This document shows, piece by piece, positions 46,760-58,849 of a DNA stretch of 64,000 nt (its first letter is position 1; the number at the start of each line of letters is the position of its first letter). Source of the DNA: Rosa chinensis (Eukaryota > Streptophyta > Magnoliopsida > Rosales > Rosaceae); contig NC_037089.1 in the NCBI RefSeq assembly GCF_002994745.2, positions 22,057,641 to 22,121,640 on the forward strand, written 5' to 3'. The notes below the pieces were generated by a model. The model searched no databases, was not told where the DNA came from, and saw only the letters and a list, made by a program, of their open reading frames with translations. The translations under genes were made by a program, and so were the position numbers.

Positions 46760-47700
46760 GACAGTAGTATTACAACAGTGACAGTAGTTTTCTACAATTA
46801 TTGTAATAGATTTTCACAACTATAATAGAGGATTTTCATAATTATGAAAGTAGCTTTTTATATAGTTATATCATTGTTGAACAATGCATACTTTTTTTTA
46901 TCATTGAATATGTTTGTTTTCCCTAATAGCAGTAGTATTTTGATTTTGATTTTGATTTTGATGTTGGTTCTATGTTTACATTTTCAAAGCTTTGTTAGTC
47001 TTTGGGAATAACTTTCTCAATCTCTTGGAGTAGCTTTTGCTCTGCTTGGTAGTATTGGTGTTGGTGAGTGTAGCTTTTAGTATTGATGGGAGTAGCTTTA
47101 GGTGTTAGTGGGAGTAGCTTTTGACTTTTGGTTTAGCTTTTATTATTGGTGGGAGTACCTTTTGGTGTTGGTGAGAGTAGCTTTTGGCTTTTGGTAGTAG
47201 ATTTTGTTATTGGTCAGAGTAGTTTTTGGTATTGGTCAGGGTAGCTTTTTGCCTTGATGAGAGTAGCTTTTATTGTTCATAACAATAGCTATTGTTGGTG
47301 GTGACGGTAACTTTTGATGTTGCTGGTGAGAGTAGTTTTCTGGTGTTAGTGGAAATAGTTTTTGTTGTTGGTGAAAGTAGTATTTTGTGCTTATGTCAAT
47401 AGCTTTTGTAACCTCGCCGGAGATCCCTGAAAATTTCACTGGAGTAGTTTTTTGTGCTTGTGATAGTAGCTTTTGTGACCTCGCCGAAAATCTTACTAAA
47501 GTAGCTTTTGGTGTTACTGACAGTAGCTTTTGTGATCTCGTCGGAGGTCTTCGGAAATCTCACCGGAGTAGTTTTTTGTGCTTGTGACAGTGGATTTTAT
47601 GACCTCTCCAGAAATCTCACCAGAGTACCTTTTGACGTTAGTGATAGTAGCTTTCGTGGTCGCCGGAGACCCGCCAGAGACCTCGCCGGATAGCAGAGAG
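46760..47700 (+). repeat. Degenerate minisatellite based on GTAGCTTTTG(G/T)
   Basis: More than 20 imperfect units such as GAGTAGCTTTTGGTGTTGGT. In the last third a longer unit (GTAGCTTTTGTGACCTCGCC with GGAGATC/GGAAATCTCACC) recurs about four times. A TTTTGA-repeat near 46935 precedes it. The small frames within it (47236-47439, 47387-47587, 47508-47693) merely follow the repeat. It may be the subterminal region of another DNA transposon, but no terminus was found. Confidence 0.7.
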
Positions 47701-48177
47701 AGAATGATTGATGACTTTTAATATAGTGGTATTTACGTAAATATGTTAGTTTTTTATATCCAAAATTTAACACAATTTTTAATTTGTGGCCTTAGGGCAA
47801 CTCCAACCATTGGGTGCCATACCAGAAATGGGCTAAAAATGAGACTTTTCATCTCCAACGGGCCAATTTAGGGGGATCTGGTTCTGGAATTATAGGACTT
47901 GGCCCTAAACCAAGTCTCATATATGAGACTTTTTCAGAACCGAGACCTATGTACAGTGTATTGGGGCCACAAGTTGGGCTGTGGCAGCCCAAGGCCGGAC
48001 GAAACGCACGAGAGAAGAAGAAGATGGTGACGCGCTGGGCTGGAGGGAAGAAAAGGGATGAACGCGAGCGTGGTGCACTGGAGGAAGAAGAAGACTGCAA
48101 ATCAGGCGCTGCTGTGGGCCCCGCCTGACGATGCTGTCCCCTGCCGACCGTTTTGCACTATGCAACGGTCACGAGAA

Positions 48178-48539
48178 GGACGGCTCAGATCTGTCCATTT
48201 TGAATATGGACGCTCTGATGTCATCCAATATTTTTAATTTTTTTTACTATAACGGTTATATATTTAATCCAGGGGCTCAGATTAGATGAGAAAAAATGAT
48301 CAATGGCTCTTGTTAAATTGAGGATGATTAATTCCATTTTTAACCGAAAAATTTTTAAAAAAATTATCAGAAAATAGGGAAAAAAAATATACCCATTGGA
48401 ATAGTAAATATTAGGAAATTTTATAAATACCAATTCATTCTTTTCTAATTCCTCACACCAAATCATCCTCCATTTCCTTCAAAATTATTCATTTATTTTG
48501 CCATATTGTTGTTCTTAGATTTTGTTTCTCTTGGAAAAA
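48178..48539 (+). other. 5' region of the Harbinger element before ORF1
   Basis: AT-rich sequence with TATAAATA at about 48422-48429, a possible ORF1 promoter about 110 bases before the ATG. Confidence 0.4.
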
Positions 48540-49388
48540 ATGGCTCCTAGAAAGGATTCTTGGAGGCACAATGAAGAAGTTATTCTTTGCCAAGCTTGGA
48601 TCACCGTTGGTGGTGATGGTGCTATCGAAACCGAGCAAATGTCGGATTTATTATGGAATTGTATTGCGGAGGAGTACAGTGCACACAAACCGGTGGATTG
48701 CGTAACTAGAACACCTTCTAGTTGTAAGGCTCGTTGGAAAAAAATCAATCCAGCATGTATGAAGTGGCGGCAAGCTCTTAACAAGGTCGAGACTTTTCAA
48801 CGACGAAGCGGCGAAAATATGGAGGACGAGGTAATTACATTGAAATATGTTAAGTAGCAATAATTTATTTATTTGTCATGTAGTTGTGAAAAGTTAAATG
48901 TTGTTATATAGTTTATTAATCGATTTATATTAAGCTGTCTTTTTTTGTTATAATATTTTATTTACTTAATATTGTATGTAGCTCATGAATGTTAAGTCGA
49001 CGTACTATGACAAGGAAGGTAAAGATTTCTTGTTTGAGCATTGTTGGGTTTACTTGAAAAATACAGAAAAATTTGGTCATATACCAACAATGGAAAATAC
49101 CACCACAGTGTTCGTACTCCTATCGACTTGGACGACAGTGGAATACCGACAAATGAGGAGGGTGCCACTTCATCAAGGAAGGCACGTCCTAAATGACAGA
49201 AAGCTCAGAAGCTAGCTAAGAAAAAAGGATCCCAACAGGATGCGGGTGACCTAAGAAAGCAAATGCAGCAATTTCAAGAACAATGCGAGCGCGAGTACCA
49301 ACAAAGGTGTTGAGTCACAAATTACTTACGCAATTGTGCCCCATAATTATGAAAATTGATTTGTCTTCCATGCTATTTTACCTTTTTT

Positions 49389-49910
49389 CACTACTACAAA
49401 AATTGCATCACACAACGGTGGAAATCTGTTGTGTGATGTGGACCATGTCTGTCGTCTATCTCGATGTTGTGTGATGAGCACACTCACACAACGGTGTTTC
49501 ACCGTTGTGTGAATATCATAGACACAACACAATGCTTAAAACCGTTGCACCAATTCTGCGCATGCCAATGCCAGAAATTGGATGCGGCGCATTCAATTGT
49601 TGTGTCGATGTGGTCAGACAACAGAAGTAAGTAGGGACCGTTGTTGGTTAACTTCTCACACAATAGAAAAATAACACTCAGACAACGAAAGTAATATCAT
49701 ACTGTTGTTGGTTAACTTATCATACAACAGAAAAATATGAACATGTTGTGTGAGTACTAATGAGACAACAAAATTTTATAGGGACCGTTGTGTGATTTAA
49801 CATTGGACAACTGATATCTATTTGTTCTGTTGTGTGAGTATTAATGAGACGACAAAATTTTACCGGTACCGTTGTGTGATTAAAATTGATCTGTTGTGCG
49901 ATACGATGTA
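49389..49910. repeat. CACTA 3 left subterminal repeats
   Basis: CACACAACGG, GTTGTGTGA and CAGACAACA(G/A) motifs recur about every 20-40 bases in alternating orientation. Confidence 0.8.
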
Positions 49911-50303
49911 TACGTATTCATACTACGTAATATAATTGATTGTTATTTGATTATTTTTTGTTCTTTACCTGAAATATTTGCTCAAAAATAATGCACAATA
50001 TAAGATTTAGGCATTGAAATACTCTAATTCAACCATCCAATGTACCAAAAGAGGTAGCATTCATGTATCCATCCATACCATAAAACCAAAAAGAAGACAT
50101 TCTAGCTAGCTTGATGGCTGCTGCATCCTAGCTAATTACAATGAAAGATAGCAAAAGCTGATACAATATCATTATTCCAAAAAATACACATGCTGGCACT
50201 ATTGCATTCAAGTGCCTTCTTCCCACTCGCTAGCACTAATGCAGCTGCACCATCACTGTCTCTCCCTGCAACCCATAGCTGCTACCGCTGTCTCTCCCTG
50301 CAA
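49911..50303. other. CACTA 3 interior left of the nested retrotransposon
   Basis: AT-rich, no supported gene. Two copies of TGTCTCTCCCTGCAACC lie side by side at about 50258 and 50287, just before the retrotransposon insertion. Confidence 0.4.
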
Positions 50304-50308
50304 CCTCC

Positions 50309-52687
50309 TGATAGGAGCATTTTAAGGCGACGTTTTAACTGCATTTCCCTACACTTTTCTGCGCCATTTCCTTGAAAAATCCCTGTTTGGGAAAGTTTCC
50401 ATTCTTTGATTGGGAAAGTTCCTTATTGTAGAAAGTTTCCATTTTTGTCTTCATTTTTCATTTCTCATTTCTCATTTCTCATTTTTCATTTCTCATTTCT
50501 GGAAAGTTTCTATTTTTCATTTTTAGTAAGTTTCTATTTTTATTTTTTTAGTAAGTTTCTATTTTCATTTTTTAGAAAGTTTCTATTTTAAGTATAGTTT
50601 CTATTTTCAGGACCTCCGAGCTAGAAAGTGGAAATGAACGCACGAATGGAAAGAGGAGCTTGCGAACATCAAGACGAACGAACATGAGAGAAAATGGCCC
50701 ACACATTTGAGCAGAAATGAAGAAACAAGCTTTCCTAGTCCAACCAGGAAATCCTACAAAATGGAGGAAGGCTTCCCTAGCAAGTTTCCAACGCAACCAT
50801 GAAAAAGAAATGGAAAAATATTGTGTTTTGCGTTGGAAAATGAGAAGGCTTGAAGATGAAGCAACGAGGCCCAAGAACTCTTTGGATTTTCGGCAAATTG
50901 GATAAAGGCCCATCAAAGCCCATGACATTAGGGTTTGTGACGCAAACCCTAACCCTTAAGGTTGTTGTTGCCGTGAAATTGCAAGAGAGAAACAAGGAGG
51001 TGGCGTCCAAGAAAATCAGAAATTAAAAGGAGATTTTCTAGGGTTATTTTTATGGAAATAAATCAAGAGATAAAACCCTAGAAGACCTAGCCGTCCAAGC
51101 CAAGAGGAAAACAAGGGGATGCCGTGCAAACCCTAGGGAATTCGGCAAAAGATAATGAAGAGAAAAACTAGGGTTTTGCCGTGAGGAAAAATCAGAAAAA
51201 ATAAAGAGATTTCGTGGAGATTTCTTAGGGAGCTTTTAAAGGAAAGAGAATATGTGTTGAACACAAAAAGCTCTCAAAGGAGTCTAGGTTCGTCCCCCTT
51301 TATTCTCTAAGTATATTGTTGCCGAAATTGGTGAAGGAAATCAGAAAATATCTATATATATTTCGGCAAGATTATTTAGGGAATTTATATTGGAATTTTG
51401 TGATTGGTTGCACCACCTCATAGGGCTTATGTGGCACGAAATCATTGGAGAAAATTATGTGGAGGAAGCAAGAGATTGCCGTGAGCTTTGCTAGGGTTGT
51501 GGACGGATTGAAGACCTAGAAGCCGTCCCCTATATATTCCTCTCTTCTCTCAACGTCAAGAGTTCCGAAAATTCCATACTTTTGCGTTTATACTTTGAGA
51601 AAATAATTCAGAAATCTCTCTAGCCTAGCCGTGTTCTTCTCCATCCTCTAGGGCAACCACGAAGTGCAAGCAAGGCCAAGGAAGAAGAAGACAAGCCGTG
51701 CACACCATCCACCCTCCACCTTGAAGATTGCTTTCGAAATTCAAGAGACCACATCATCACTTCATTCATCTCATCTTCATCACGGTGTAATCCGATTCTC
51801 CTTGTACCTTTGCTTTGTATTTTCGTTGGTTTTGCCTTAGTTGACACATATGTATGAACAAGTATTGTTTTCTGAAATTTTATGATGAATTGTTAATTTT
51901 CAGATTCATATATTGCGATTTATGGTTGCTTTTGTGTGAGTGTCTGATTAAATTTGCATGATAGAAATCTTTTGTATGATTATCTTGAATGGTTCGAAAC
52001 ATTTAGGGTTCTTATGTGATTGTTGCTACGAATTTGAGAACATGAATCAACTTTTTGGTTTTGTGTTCTTGAATCGATAAGTAGTAAAGGTTTTGTACAA
52101 AAACCGAATTTAATCAAAGAAGATTGCAATTAGGTGGACTTTTTCATACTAAGTTGCACATTTGAGTTGATAGCCTTTCTAGGTGTTTATTGCGTTAAAT
52201 ATGACATGATTGACTAGCTTTCTAGGGCTTGATTGCATGTTTGATAGAATTAATCTAGGTGCTTTCACTTAGGTAAATTAGCATTGAAAGTAAAATATGG
52301 GAAATTGTTTGCTTTTGAACGTTTCACATGATCAACTCCTCTTGCATGACTATGATGAACAATGATGAACTTGAATTAATTTTAATCATGAGTTTCGACT
52401 TTGATCTTTGTTCTTGCATTCCATTTGTATTTTTATGTTTTTGCATTTTAATTATTTAGGTAACTTAGATTTTATTTTCGGAAATTAAAACCAAAAACCA
52501 AAAACTCCCCCTTTTTCGTAAATATGTCTATATTTTGTAAATATTATACTTTGTTTTAATTTTAATTGTTTAATTGTTTGACAATGACAGGTGTACCCTC
52601 AATCCCCGGAATAGAACGATCCCTATTTACTTTATACTACTAATGACATTTCAGGGTTAAATTGGTCGCTCGATAAAAGCGACATCA
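50309..52687 (+). repeat. 5' LTR of the nested retrotransposon
   Basis: Begins TGATAGGAGC like the LTRs at 2338-15716 and shares the end pattern (GTGTACCCT, CCCCGGA, GGGTTAAATTG), so the two families are related. It contains CATTTCTCATTTCT repeats (about 50455-50500) and GTAAGTTTCTATTTT repeats (about 50525-50585). Frames inside (50572-50928 minus, 51620-51847 minus) are not genes. Confidence 0.85.
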
Positions 52688-52692
52688 ATTTT

Positions 52693-52711
52693 TGGCGCCG
52701 TTGCCGGGGAT
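52693..52711 (+). promoter_or_regulatory. Primer binding site, tRNA-Asp type
   Basis: TGGCGCCGTTGCCGGGGAT, identical to the site at 5521 and complementary to the tRNA-Asp(GUC) 3' end. Confidence 0.8.
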
Positions 52712-52902
52712 TGAAAAATCATTTGCCATATTGTGAATATGTGTTTTGTTTATATTGTGACCGAAAAAAAAAAAAAATTTACTTGTTAATTATTTGTAAT
52801 TGTCGAAAATTAGTTAATTAATTACTTAGGTTGTTATTTATATTGTTGAATACGAATTTTAATTGTAGGTTGTAAATTAAAGAAGGAATAGGTGAAGTCG
52901 TG

Positions 52903-54100
52903 TTTATTAATATTGGCCTAAACCCCTTATTGGTACCTAGTTCAGGTCCCTTAAGGTTGAGGGCGGCCTTTATTAACATTCATTGAACTGTCTTCACACT
53001 TAGGACCTTTTTCATCCAAGTAAGTATAGCCTATGTGGGGTGGTGTCTAGGAAAGGGGACAACGTTCATAACGGGTTCTTGGATTCAGAAGTGCATGCAA
53101 ATGGGCGTAAACCACAATGTGGGAGTAGCCTATGCCAAAATGGATCCTACCTCTTGTGTTCGCCCTCCCCTACCTGGCCATTTCAGTAAGGTTGCCCAAA
53201 GGATGTAGGAGGGACTTAGTGTCTTGACGATTATACTTGGGCCGCACGTCCACTTGATTTACCGCTTGGAATTTAATTCGAAATCAATGGTATTTATAAC
53301 AAAAGAAAATGTTGTGATGCACCTAAGGTATATTGGATTAAACATAGTCTTGAAAAGGGTAACTGTTTCAGTCCCATTGCACATCGAGACTCCCTGTTCC
53401 CGTACCTAAGTGTTGAAAATAATTGTGAAGAAAAAGAAAGAATGTAAATCATTGTACTTCAAAAAAAAAAAAAAAAAAAAAAAAATAATAATAATAATAA
53501 TAATAATTAGATGTGAATAGTGACGTTTTGTTTGTTTGTGTGAAAGTTTTGTGTAAATGGTGTCTAATCTTGTTAAACAAAAGAAATGTAAAGAATTAAT
53601 TGTAAATATTGTTAACTTCTTGATTGTTATAAGTGTGTAAAATCGTATGAGTAGATAAGGGCCCTTTTGTTAATATTGGCCTTAACCCTTCATTAGTGCC
53701 TTTCTAAGGTCTTATGAGGTTGAGGGCGGCTTTTATTAACATTTGGAGGACTGTCTAACACATGAGTTCTTTTCAAGCTGAGTAAGGGGCATATAGGTGG
53801 TGTCTTAGGTTGAGACCCTGGGTGATGGGTTCAAATTGGATCTCAGAGATACTATAGACCGTGCGTAAACCACAATGTGGGAGTAGCCAATAGGGGCCTA
53901 AACCTCAATGAGGGAGTAGCCTCCGTAGTGTCACCAAAATGAGTCCTCCCTCTCACTTACCTCTTAATCTGGCCATCTAACCTTCTGAAACAAAGGAAAG
54001 TAACTTATGTCTAGGCGACTATCCCTAGATCGTAGCTCACCAATAGTAGTGGTTTCTATTGGGCTCGACTTACAACTTGTAATCAATTGAGATATTAACT
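52903..54100 (+). repeat. Two leader blocks in tandem (copies 2 and 3)
   Basis: The first block is 52903-53420 and the second 53628-54100, separated by an A-rich tract with (ATA)n at 53461-53508. The second block is close to 5826-6310 of the other retrotransposon family almost word for word; the first is clearly more diverged. Frames at 53224-53409 and 53964-54167 are not genes. Confidence 0.75.
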
Positions 54101-54401
54101 TTATTTTGTAAAGATAATAAGATACTTGAACATAACCTCTACTTGTAAATTGTGTTGTTTTGGACATTTTATACTTGTATAAACTTCTTACGTGGTTTAT
54201 TTGTGAAAAGATTGTGGATAGTTTTTAATTTATACTTCTCTTTATACTTGTATAAATCATAAATAGTAAAGTCGTGAATAGTAACTTGTGAATAGTGACT
54301 CGTGAATAGTAAGGTTGATGTATAAATCACTAATTTGTAAATAACTCACTTTATACTTTGCTAACTTCTTTGAATTTTGATGATGTTCAGGATTCCTATG
54401 A

Positions 54402-54842
54402 ATGACCGAGCCTTTTAGATCCTCTACACTAAAGGAAATTGAAGCAAGGCTCGCTCGCTTGAAGGGTCCTTCACTTCTTGAGCAGACAAGCCCTTCCCCT
54501 TCGACACACAGAGGATACATCTTTAACGAACAAGGGAAGAGGACCTACTGTTCTGAGGAGTCTACATCACCTACACCAAGTCCATCTCCTCCTTCACGTT
54601 CACCTTCACCGGTGATTTCGTCCAACTCTACACCACCACCTACACCACCACCTGAAGAAGCCAAGGAAGAAGAAGACAAGCCGTGCACACCATCCACCCT
54701 CCACCTTGAAGATTGCTTTCGAAATTCAAGAGACCACATCATCACTTCATTCATCTCATCTTCATCACGGTGTAATCCGATTCTCCTTGTACCTTTGCTT
54801 TGTATTTTCGTTGGTTTTGCCTTAGTTGACACATATGTATGA
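54402..54842 (+). pseudogene. Gag-like N-terminus fused to LTR sequence
   Basis: The frame begins MTEPFRSSTLKEIEARLARL (an earlier in-line ATG lies at 54398 in another frame), followed by a Ser/Pro-rich stretch (SPTPSPSPPSRSPSPVISSN, PPPTPPPEE). After about 86 residues it crosses the deletion point at 54661 and continues in LTR text (AKEEEDKPC...). The N-terminal helix plus Ser/Pro linker fits the start of a plant Ty3/gypsy gag, judged mainly from its place after the leader. The minus frame 54545-54832 is a shadow. Confidence 0.5.
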
Positions 54843-55672
54843 ACAAGTATTGTTTTCTGAAATTTTATGATGAATTGTTAATTTTCAGATTCATATATTG
54901 TGATTTATGGTTGCTTTTGTGTGAGTGTCTGATTAAATTTGCATGATAGAAATCTTTTGTATGATTATCTTGAATGGTTCGAAACATTTAGGGTTCTTAT
55001 GTGATTGTTGCTACGAATTTGAGAACATGAATCAACTTTTTGGTTTTGTGTTCTTGAATCGATAAGTAGTAAAGGTTTTGTACAAAAACCGAATTTAATC
55101 AAAGAAGATTGCAATTAGGTGGACTTTTTCATACTAAGTTGCACATTTGAGTTGATAGCCTTTCTAGGTGTTTATTGCGTTAAATATGACATGATTGACT
55201 AGCTTTCTAGGGCTTGATTGCATGTTTGATAGAATTAATCTAGGTGCTTTCACTTAGGTAAATTAGCATTGAAAGTAAAATATGGGAAATTGTTTGCTTT
55301 TGAACGTTTCACATGATCAACTCCTCTTGCATGACTATGATGAACAATGATGAACTTGAATTAATTTTAATCATGAGTTTCGACTTTGATCTTTGTTCTT
55401 GCATTCCATTTGTATTTTTATGTTTTTGCATTTTAATTATTTAGGTAACTTAGATTTTATTTTCGGAAATTAAAACCAAAAACCAAAAACTCCCCCTTTT
55501 TCGTAAATATGTCTATATTTTGTAAATATTATACTTTGTTTTAATTTTAATTGTTTAATTGTTTGACAATGACAGGTGTACCCTCAATCCCCGGAATAGA
55601 ACGATCCCTATTTACTTTATACTACTAATGACATTTCAGGGTTAAATTGGTCGCTCGATAAAAGCGACATCA
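54661..55672 (+). repeat. 3' LTR remnant of the nested retrotransposon
   Basis: The last 1012 bases of the LTR only, offset exactly 2985 bases from 51676-52687 with no length change. The junction carries CCAAGGAAGAAGAAGAC on the LTR side and GAAGAAG just before it, suggesting a short-homology deletion. Confidence 0.85.
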
Positions 55673-55677
55673 CCTCC

Positions 55678-57059
55678 CTGCAGGCAACTAAAACATTTAG
55701 AAATCATAAACTTATATCAAACTAAATATCAGAATACTTATATCTAATACTCAAGGTAATTGTTAAGACTCTAAAAGTAATTAAAAATGAACAAAGATAA
55801 TCTACAATCCCAGCCTGATGCTAAATTGATGCCAAATACCAGTAGCTTAAGCCAAATTCCCTTCCTTCCCTACCAGTAGCTTAAGCCAAATACCAACTAG
55901 GCAATTGGCATAGTAACATTTTATGACTCTAGTCAACCCACTATAACAACCGAACCTCAAAACTAATAACATGACTAATTACAGTGTTTTTAAATGTTAA
56001 TCCCACAAGCTTTTAGTCAACCCAAACTAGTTTGAATGAAAAAGTAGAGCATCGGACCTGAAGAACAATAGGCAACTGCTCTGGTGGTTTCTTGTGTTCA
56101 GTTCAAGTTCAATTCAACACAAACAAAAAATACGAAAAATTAAAGAAATAGAATCCAATTTCAACCCCAACTTTCAAATTCAGAGATAAAGGAAACTCTA
56201 ACCTTAATAAGCATATTAAATCAGTAACAACGAAGATACTTTTTCTCTTTACCTTTTATTAGAGTTTGCATCGCACCACCAGTTTGGAGAAGTGAAGAGT
56301 AAGTCTGCCCAATTTGAACCCATCAATCAGTTTTTAGGTACTTCTTCTACTTTCTCTTCCTCCTACATAATGAAATGATTTATATTAGAGACTGCAAACT
56401 CATCTGTTCATAAATACTAATATTAAAGCAAAAACACAGGAAACTAAACCAATATATTCAATAAGATGAGGAATGTATGCTTCATCCCACTGAACCAAAA
56501 AGGATTAGTTACCAAATAAAATTATCCGGCCATGTATGAAAGTCATTCAAGGCCGACCATACTTGATCAAAATGCTACTCCATAAATACCCCAATAAACA
56601 CATATGTATCGAAAAACTATAGACACACATATATAGAATCTAATCTAGAGGGGGAGAATGAGGCTAGCAAGGTTAACCTAATTAATAAACCTATATCCCT
56701 CAATATATGCATAATGCTAGTTCTACATAAGTTTCATCTAAAAATATTTATATAAAAACTGAGTAAGCAAAAATATTTTAGAAAATTGTAATTAATTTGT
56801 TTGATGAAATGTGTCAATAAGCATAACCCAAACATATCCCAATTTTGTTCATAAATGACCCTGCAGCAAACAAAGAGAAGAAGCAACAGTTTAACTTAAA
56901 AGTCCAAAGATAACACAACCCATTCTTAGAAGAATCAGCTCTTGTCATTCCAAAACCATTCATGTATGAAAATATCTTCAAGACTGCTTTTCAGCTTTAT
57001 TTCATTTAGTTCCACCATAGTTAGTACTGTATGCTCACTTCCGTGTCCTTATGCAAGCC
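55678..57059. other. CACTA 3 interior, intron-like
   Basis: AT-rich sequence without an identified exon, between the nested retrotransposon and the NUA fragment. TACCAGTAGCTTAAGCCAAA is repeated near 55838 and 55870. Confidence 0.4.
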
Positions 57060-58849
57060 AAAAACAAAAATTTTCAAGTTCAGAGACCCTCTCTCTCAAA
57101 GAGAGTAATTCAGCATCTCGAGACTTCTTCAGTTTTTCAGCCTGCAGAGTTTTAGATCATAAGGCAACGTAAACAAACTAGATTTGACTAATCAGTCGCT
57201 AAAATTAAAGTAAGGCAGCAGTACCTCAATCTTGAAGTTTTCATGTGCAAATTCCATCTGTTTCAATGCATCCTCATTTACCTGAGCTATACTCTTATAC
57301 TGCATATTAAAATGACATTAATATTAAGTTCAGTCAGTATTAAGATATTAAGCACGTCAAGGAGAAGTCAGAACCTGTAGCATGTGATCTTTAGTAGCCT
57401 GCATTTCATCTTTCAAATTCTTAATCTCATCCTTTGCAGCACGTAATGCCAACATAGCCTACCAAGTTCAACCAAGTCAATGTCAGACATCAATCACATA
57501 ATAAATGTATCTGCAAATTAGATACAGTAGCTCCCAAAATAAATAAGCCAATCACTACATAAAATCAAAGAAAAAGAAAAAAACAGTATCTTTTTATGTC
57601 TACAAAATAAAACATAGGACTAAAGATTGAAATTTGAAAGACAACCGTGGGAAATGCATTTTAAGGGCTTCACAATGATAATACAACCCTTCATAATCCA
57701 TATTTTGATTCAGCGGAAAGTTAAATGAAAATATGATTGAAGTAATTGACACAAATGAGAAAAGTAGAGAAAGACACCTAAACCTACATACTTCAACCGT
57801 CCGTCCTGATTAAAATTCTGTTTAAAAACAGATACTCCTTTGTTTCAGAACTGGACCGAACTTGATACATTTTAAAATTTAGCAACCACAATCATTCATC
57901 AGATCTTGAATCTGAAGAAGATAGTGACACCTTTTGTCATATGGTTTTGAAAAATACCCATAGGTAGATGTGTGTGTGTTGTGTTTTTTTTTTTTTGGGG
58001 GGGGGGGAAGGGAGAGGGAGAGAGAGAGAGAGACCTGGAGCAGCCTCTATTAAATGGGGACCAGACGAACGAAGTTTATGCTCCTCTTCATACAACCTTT
58101 TGTACATTGCGACCTGAGAAGAAGTTAGGATTTAAAGATGAGGAGTCAGAGCAGAGCAATTATTTCATCCCCACCACACTGTAATCCACACAATATAAGG
58201 TAAAGAAGAAGAAAAACAGCAATGATAAAAACAAGATGACATGAGTGCTTGCTCTTCAGAGGGATTCACTAGGGCTTACAGAGGTGTGAAGGGATTCAAT
58301 CATTTGCCCTTGCTCTTCAGCTCTTTGTAATACAGCCTCAACTCTAGAAGCAGCTTCCTCAGTATGCTTCTTGAGCTCCTTTTCAAAATTTTCCTGGAAT
58401 TCCAAGATACACACACATGCATCATATAGTTTTCAAGTCAAATATAGTACTAAAGAACAAGCTCCATAATGAATTAATTAGTCGTGGAAATGTTCAAACC
58501 AACCTTGAACTCCTTTTCCCTATTTTCAAGCTGGTCAGAAAGATTGCAAACAAGACTCCTGAGCTGGGCATTCTGCTGAACCAGACCATTTATGTCCTTG
58601 AAGGTCAACTGTTTCATTTTAAAATCCAAAATACCACTAATAAATAAACATCCAACAATACAGGAAAGAAGAAGAGAACTTAAAAGACCCATGCTGAAGA
58701 AAAATAAGAAGTCAGCTTACAAGATGTTCAGATATGACTTTTTCAGTATCAGATTCCGAGTGCACCACAACAGCATTGTCATAACTATCATGACCCGAAG
58801 ATGCACCACGAAGCTGTATATCTCGACATTCTTTTAAAAGGACTGCCAC
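57060..58849 (-). pseudogene. NUA: Captured multi-exon fragment of the nuclear pore anchor NUA (TPR/Mlp homolog)
   Basis: At least seven minus-strand exons, in order: 58849-58731 (VAVLLKECRDIQLRGASSG...), 58607-58504 (DINGLVQQNAQLRSLVCNLS, DQLENREKEFK), 58393-58280 (KELKKHTEEAASRVEAVLQR, AEEQGQMIESLHTS), 58113-58036 (VAMYKRLYEEEHKLRSSGP), 57458-57375 (LRAAKDEIKNLKDEMQATKD), 57299-57225 (QYKSIAQVNEDALKQMEFAH) and about 57141-57062 (AEKLKKSRDAELLSLRERVS). This is the long coiled-coil region of plant NUA, the basket nucleoporin involved in mRNA export and SUMO homeostasis; the full protein exceeds 2000 residues. Splice sites are mostly kept but some donors are weak (GTCTCT at 58036). A G/GA low-complexity stretch (57990-58033) sits in one intron. 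Only a middle piece is present, inside CACTA 3, so it is a captured fragment. Confidence 0.8.
57989..58033 (+). repeat. T/G homopolymers and (GA)n tract
   Basis: A T run followed by a G run of about 11 and then GA dinucleotides, next to an exon of the NUA fragment. It is a likely site of sequencing or replication slippage. Confidence 0.75.

Larger units (their letters stand above)
50309..55672 (+). mobile_element. Ty3/gypsy-type LTR retrotransposon with a deletion through gag-pol
   Basis: The 5' LTR is 50309-52687 (2379 bases, TGATAGGAGCATTTTAAGGC to AAAGCGACATCA). CCTCC is duplicated at 50304-50308 and 55673-55677. A tRNA-Asp primer site follows (52693-52711). The interior holds two leader blocks and the start of a gag-like frame (54402). 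At 54661 the sequence jumps into the middle of the 3' LTR: 54661-55672 matches 51676-52687 with equal length and, as far as I checked, a single C/T difference. All of pol, most of gag and the first 1.37 kb of the 3' LTR are therefore deleted. The near-identity of the LTR halves points to a recent insertion. Confidence 0.88.

Noticed and set aside
49389..49910. Regularly spaced short repeats that might suggest a CRISPR-like array
   Set aside because: The units are in both orientations, of variable spacing, and sit at a CACTA end in plant nuclear DNA; they are subterminal transposon repeats.
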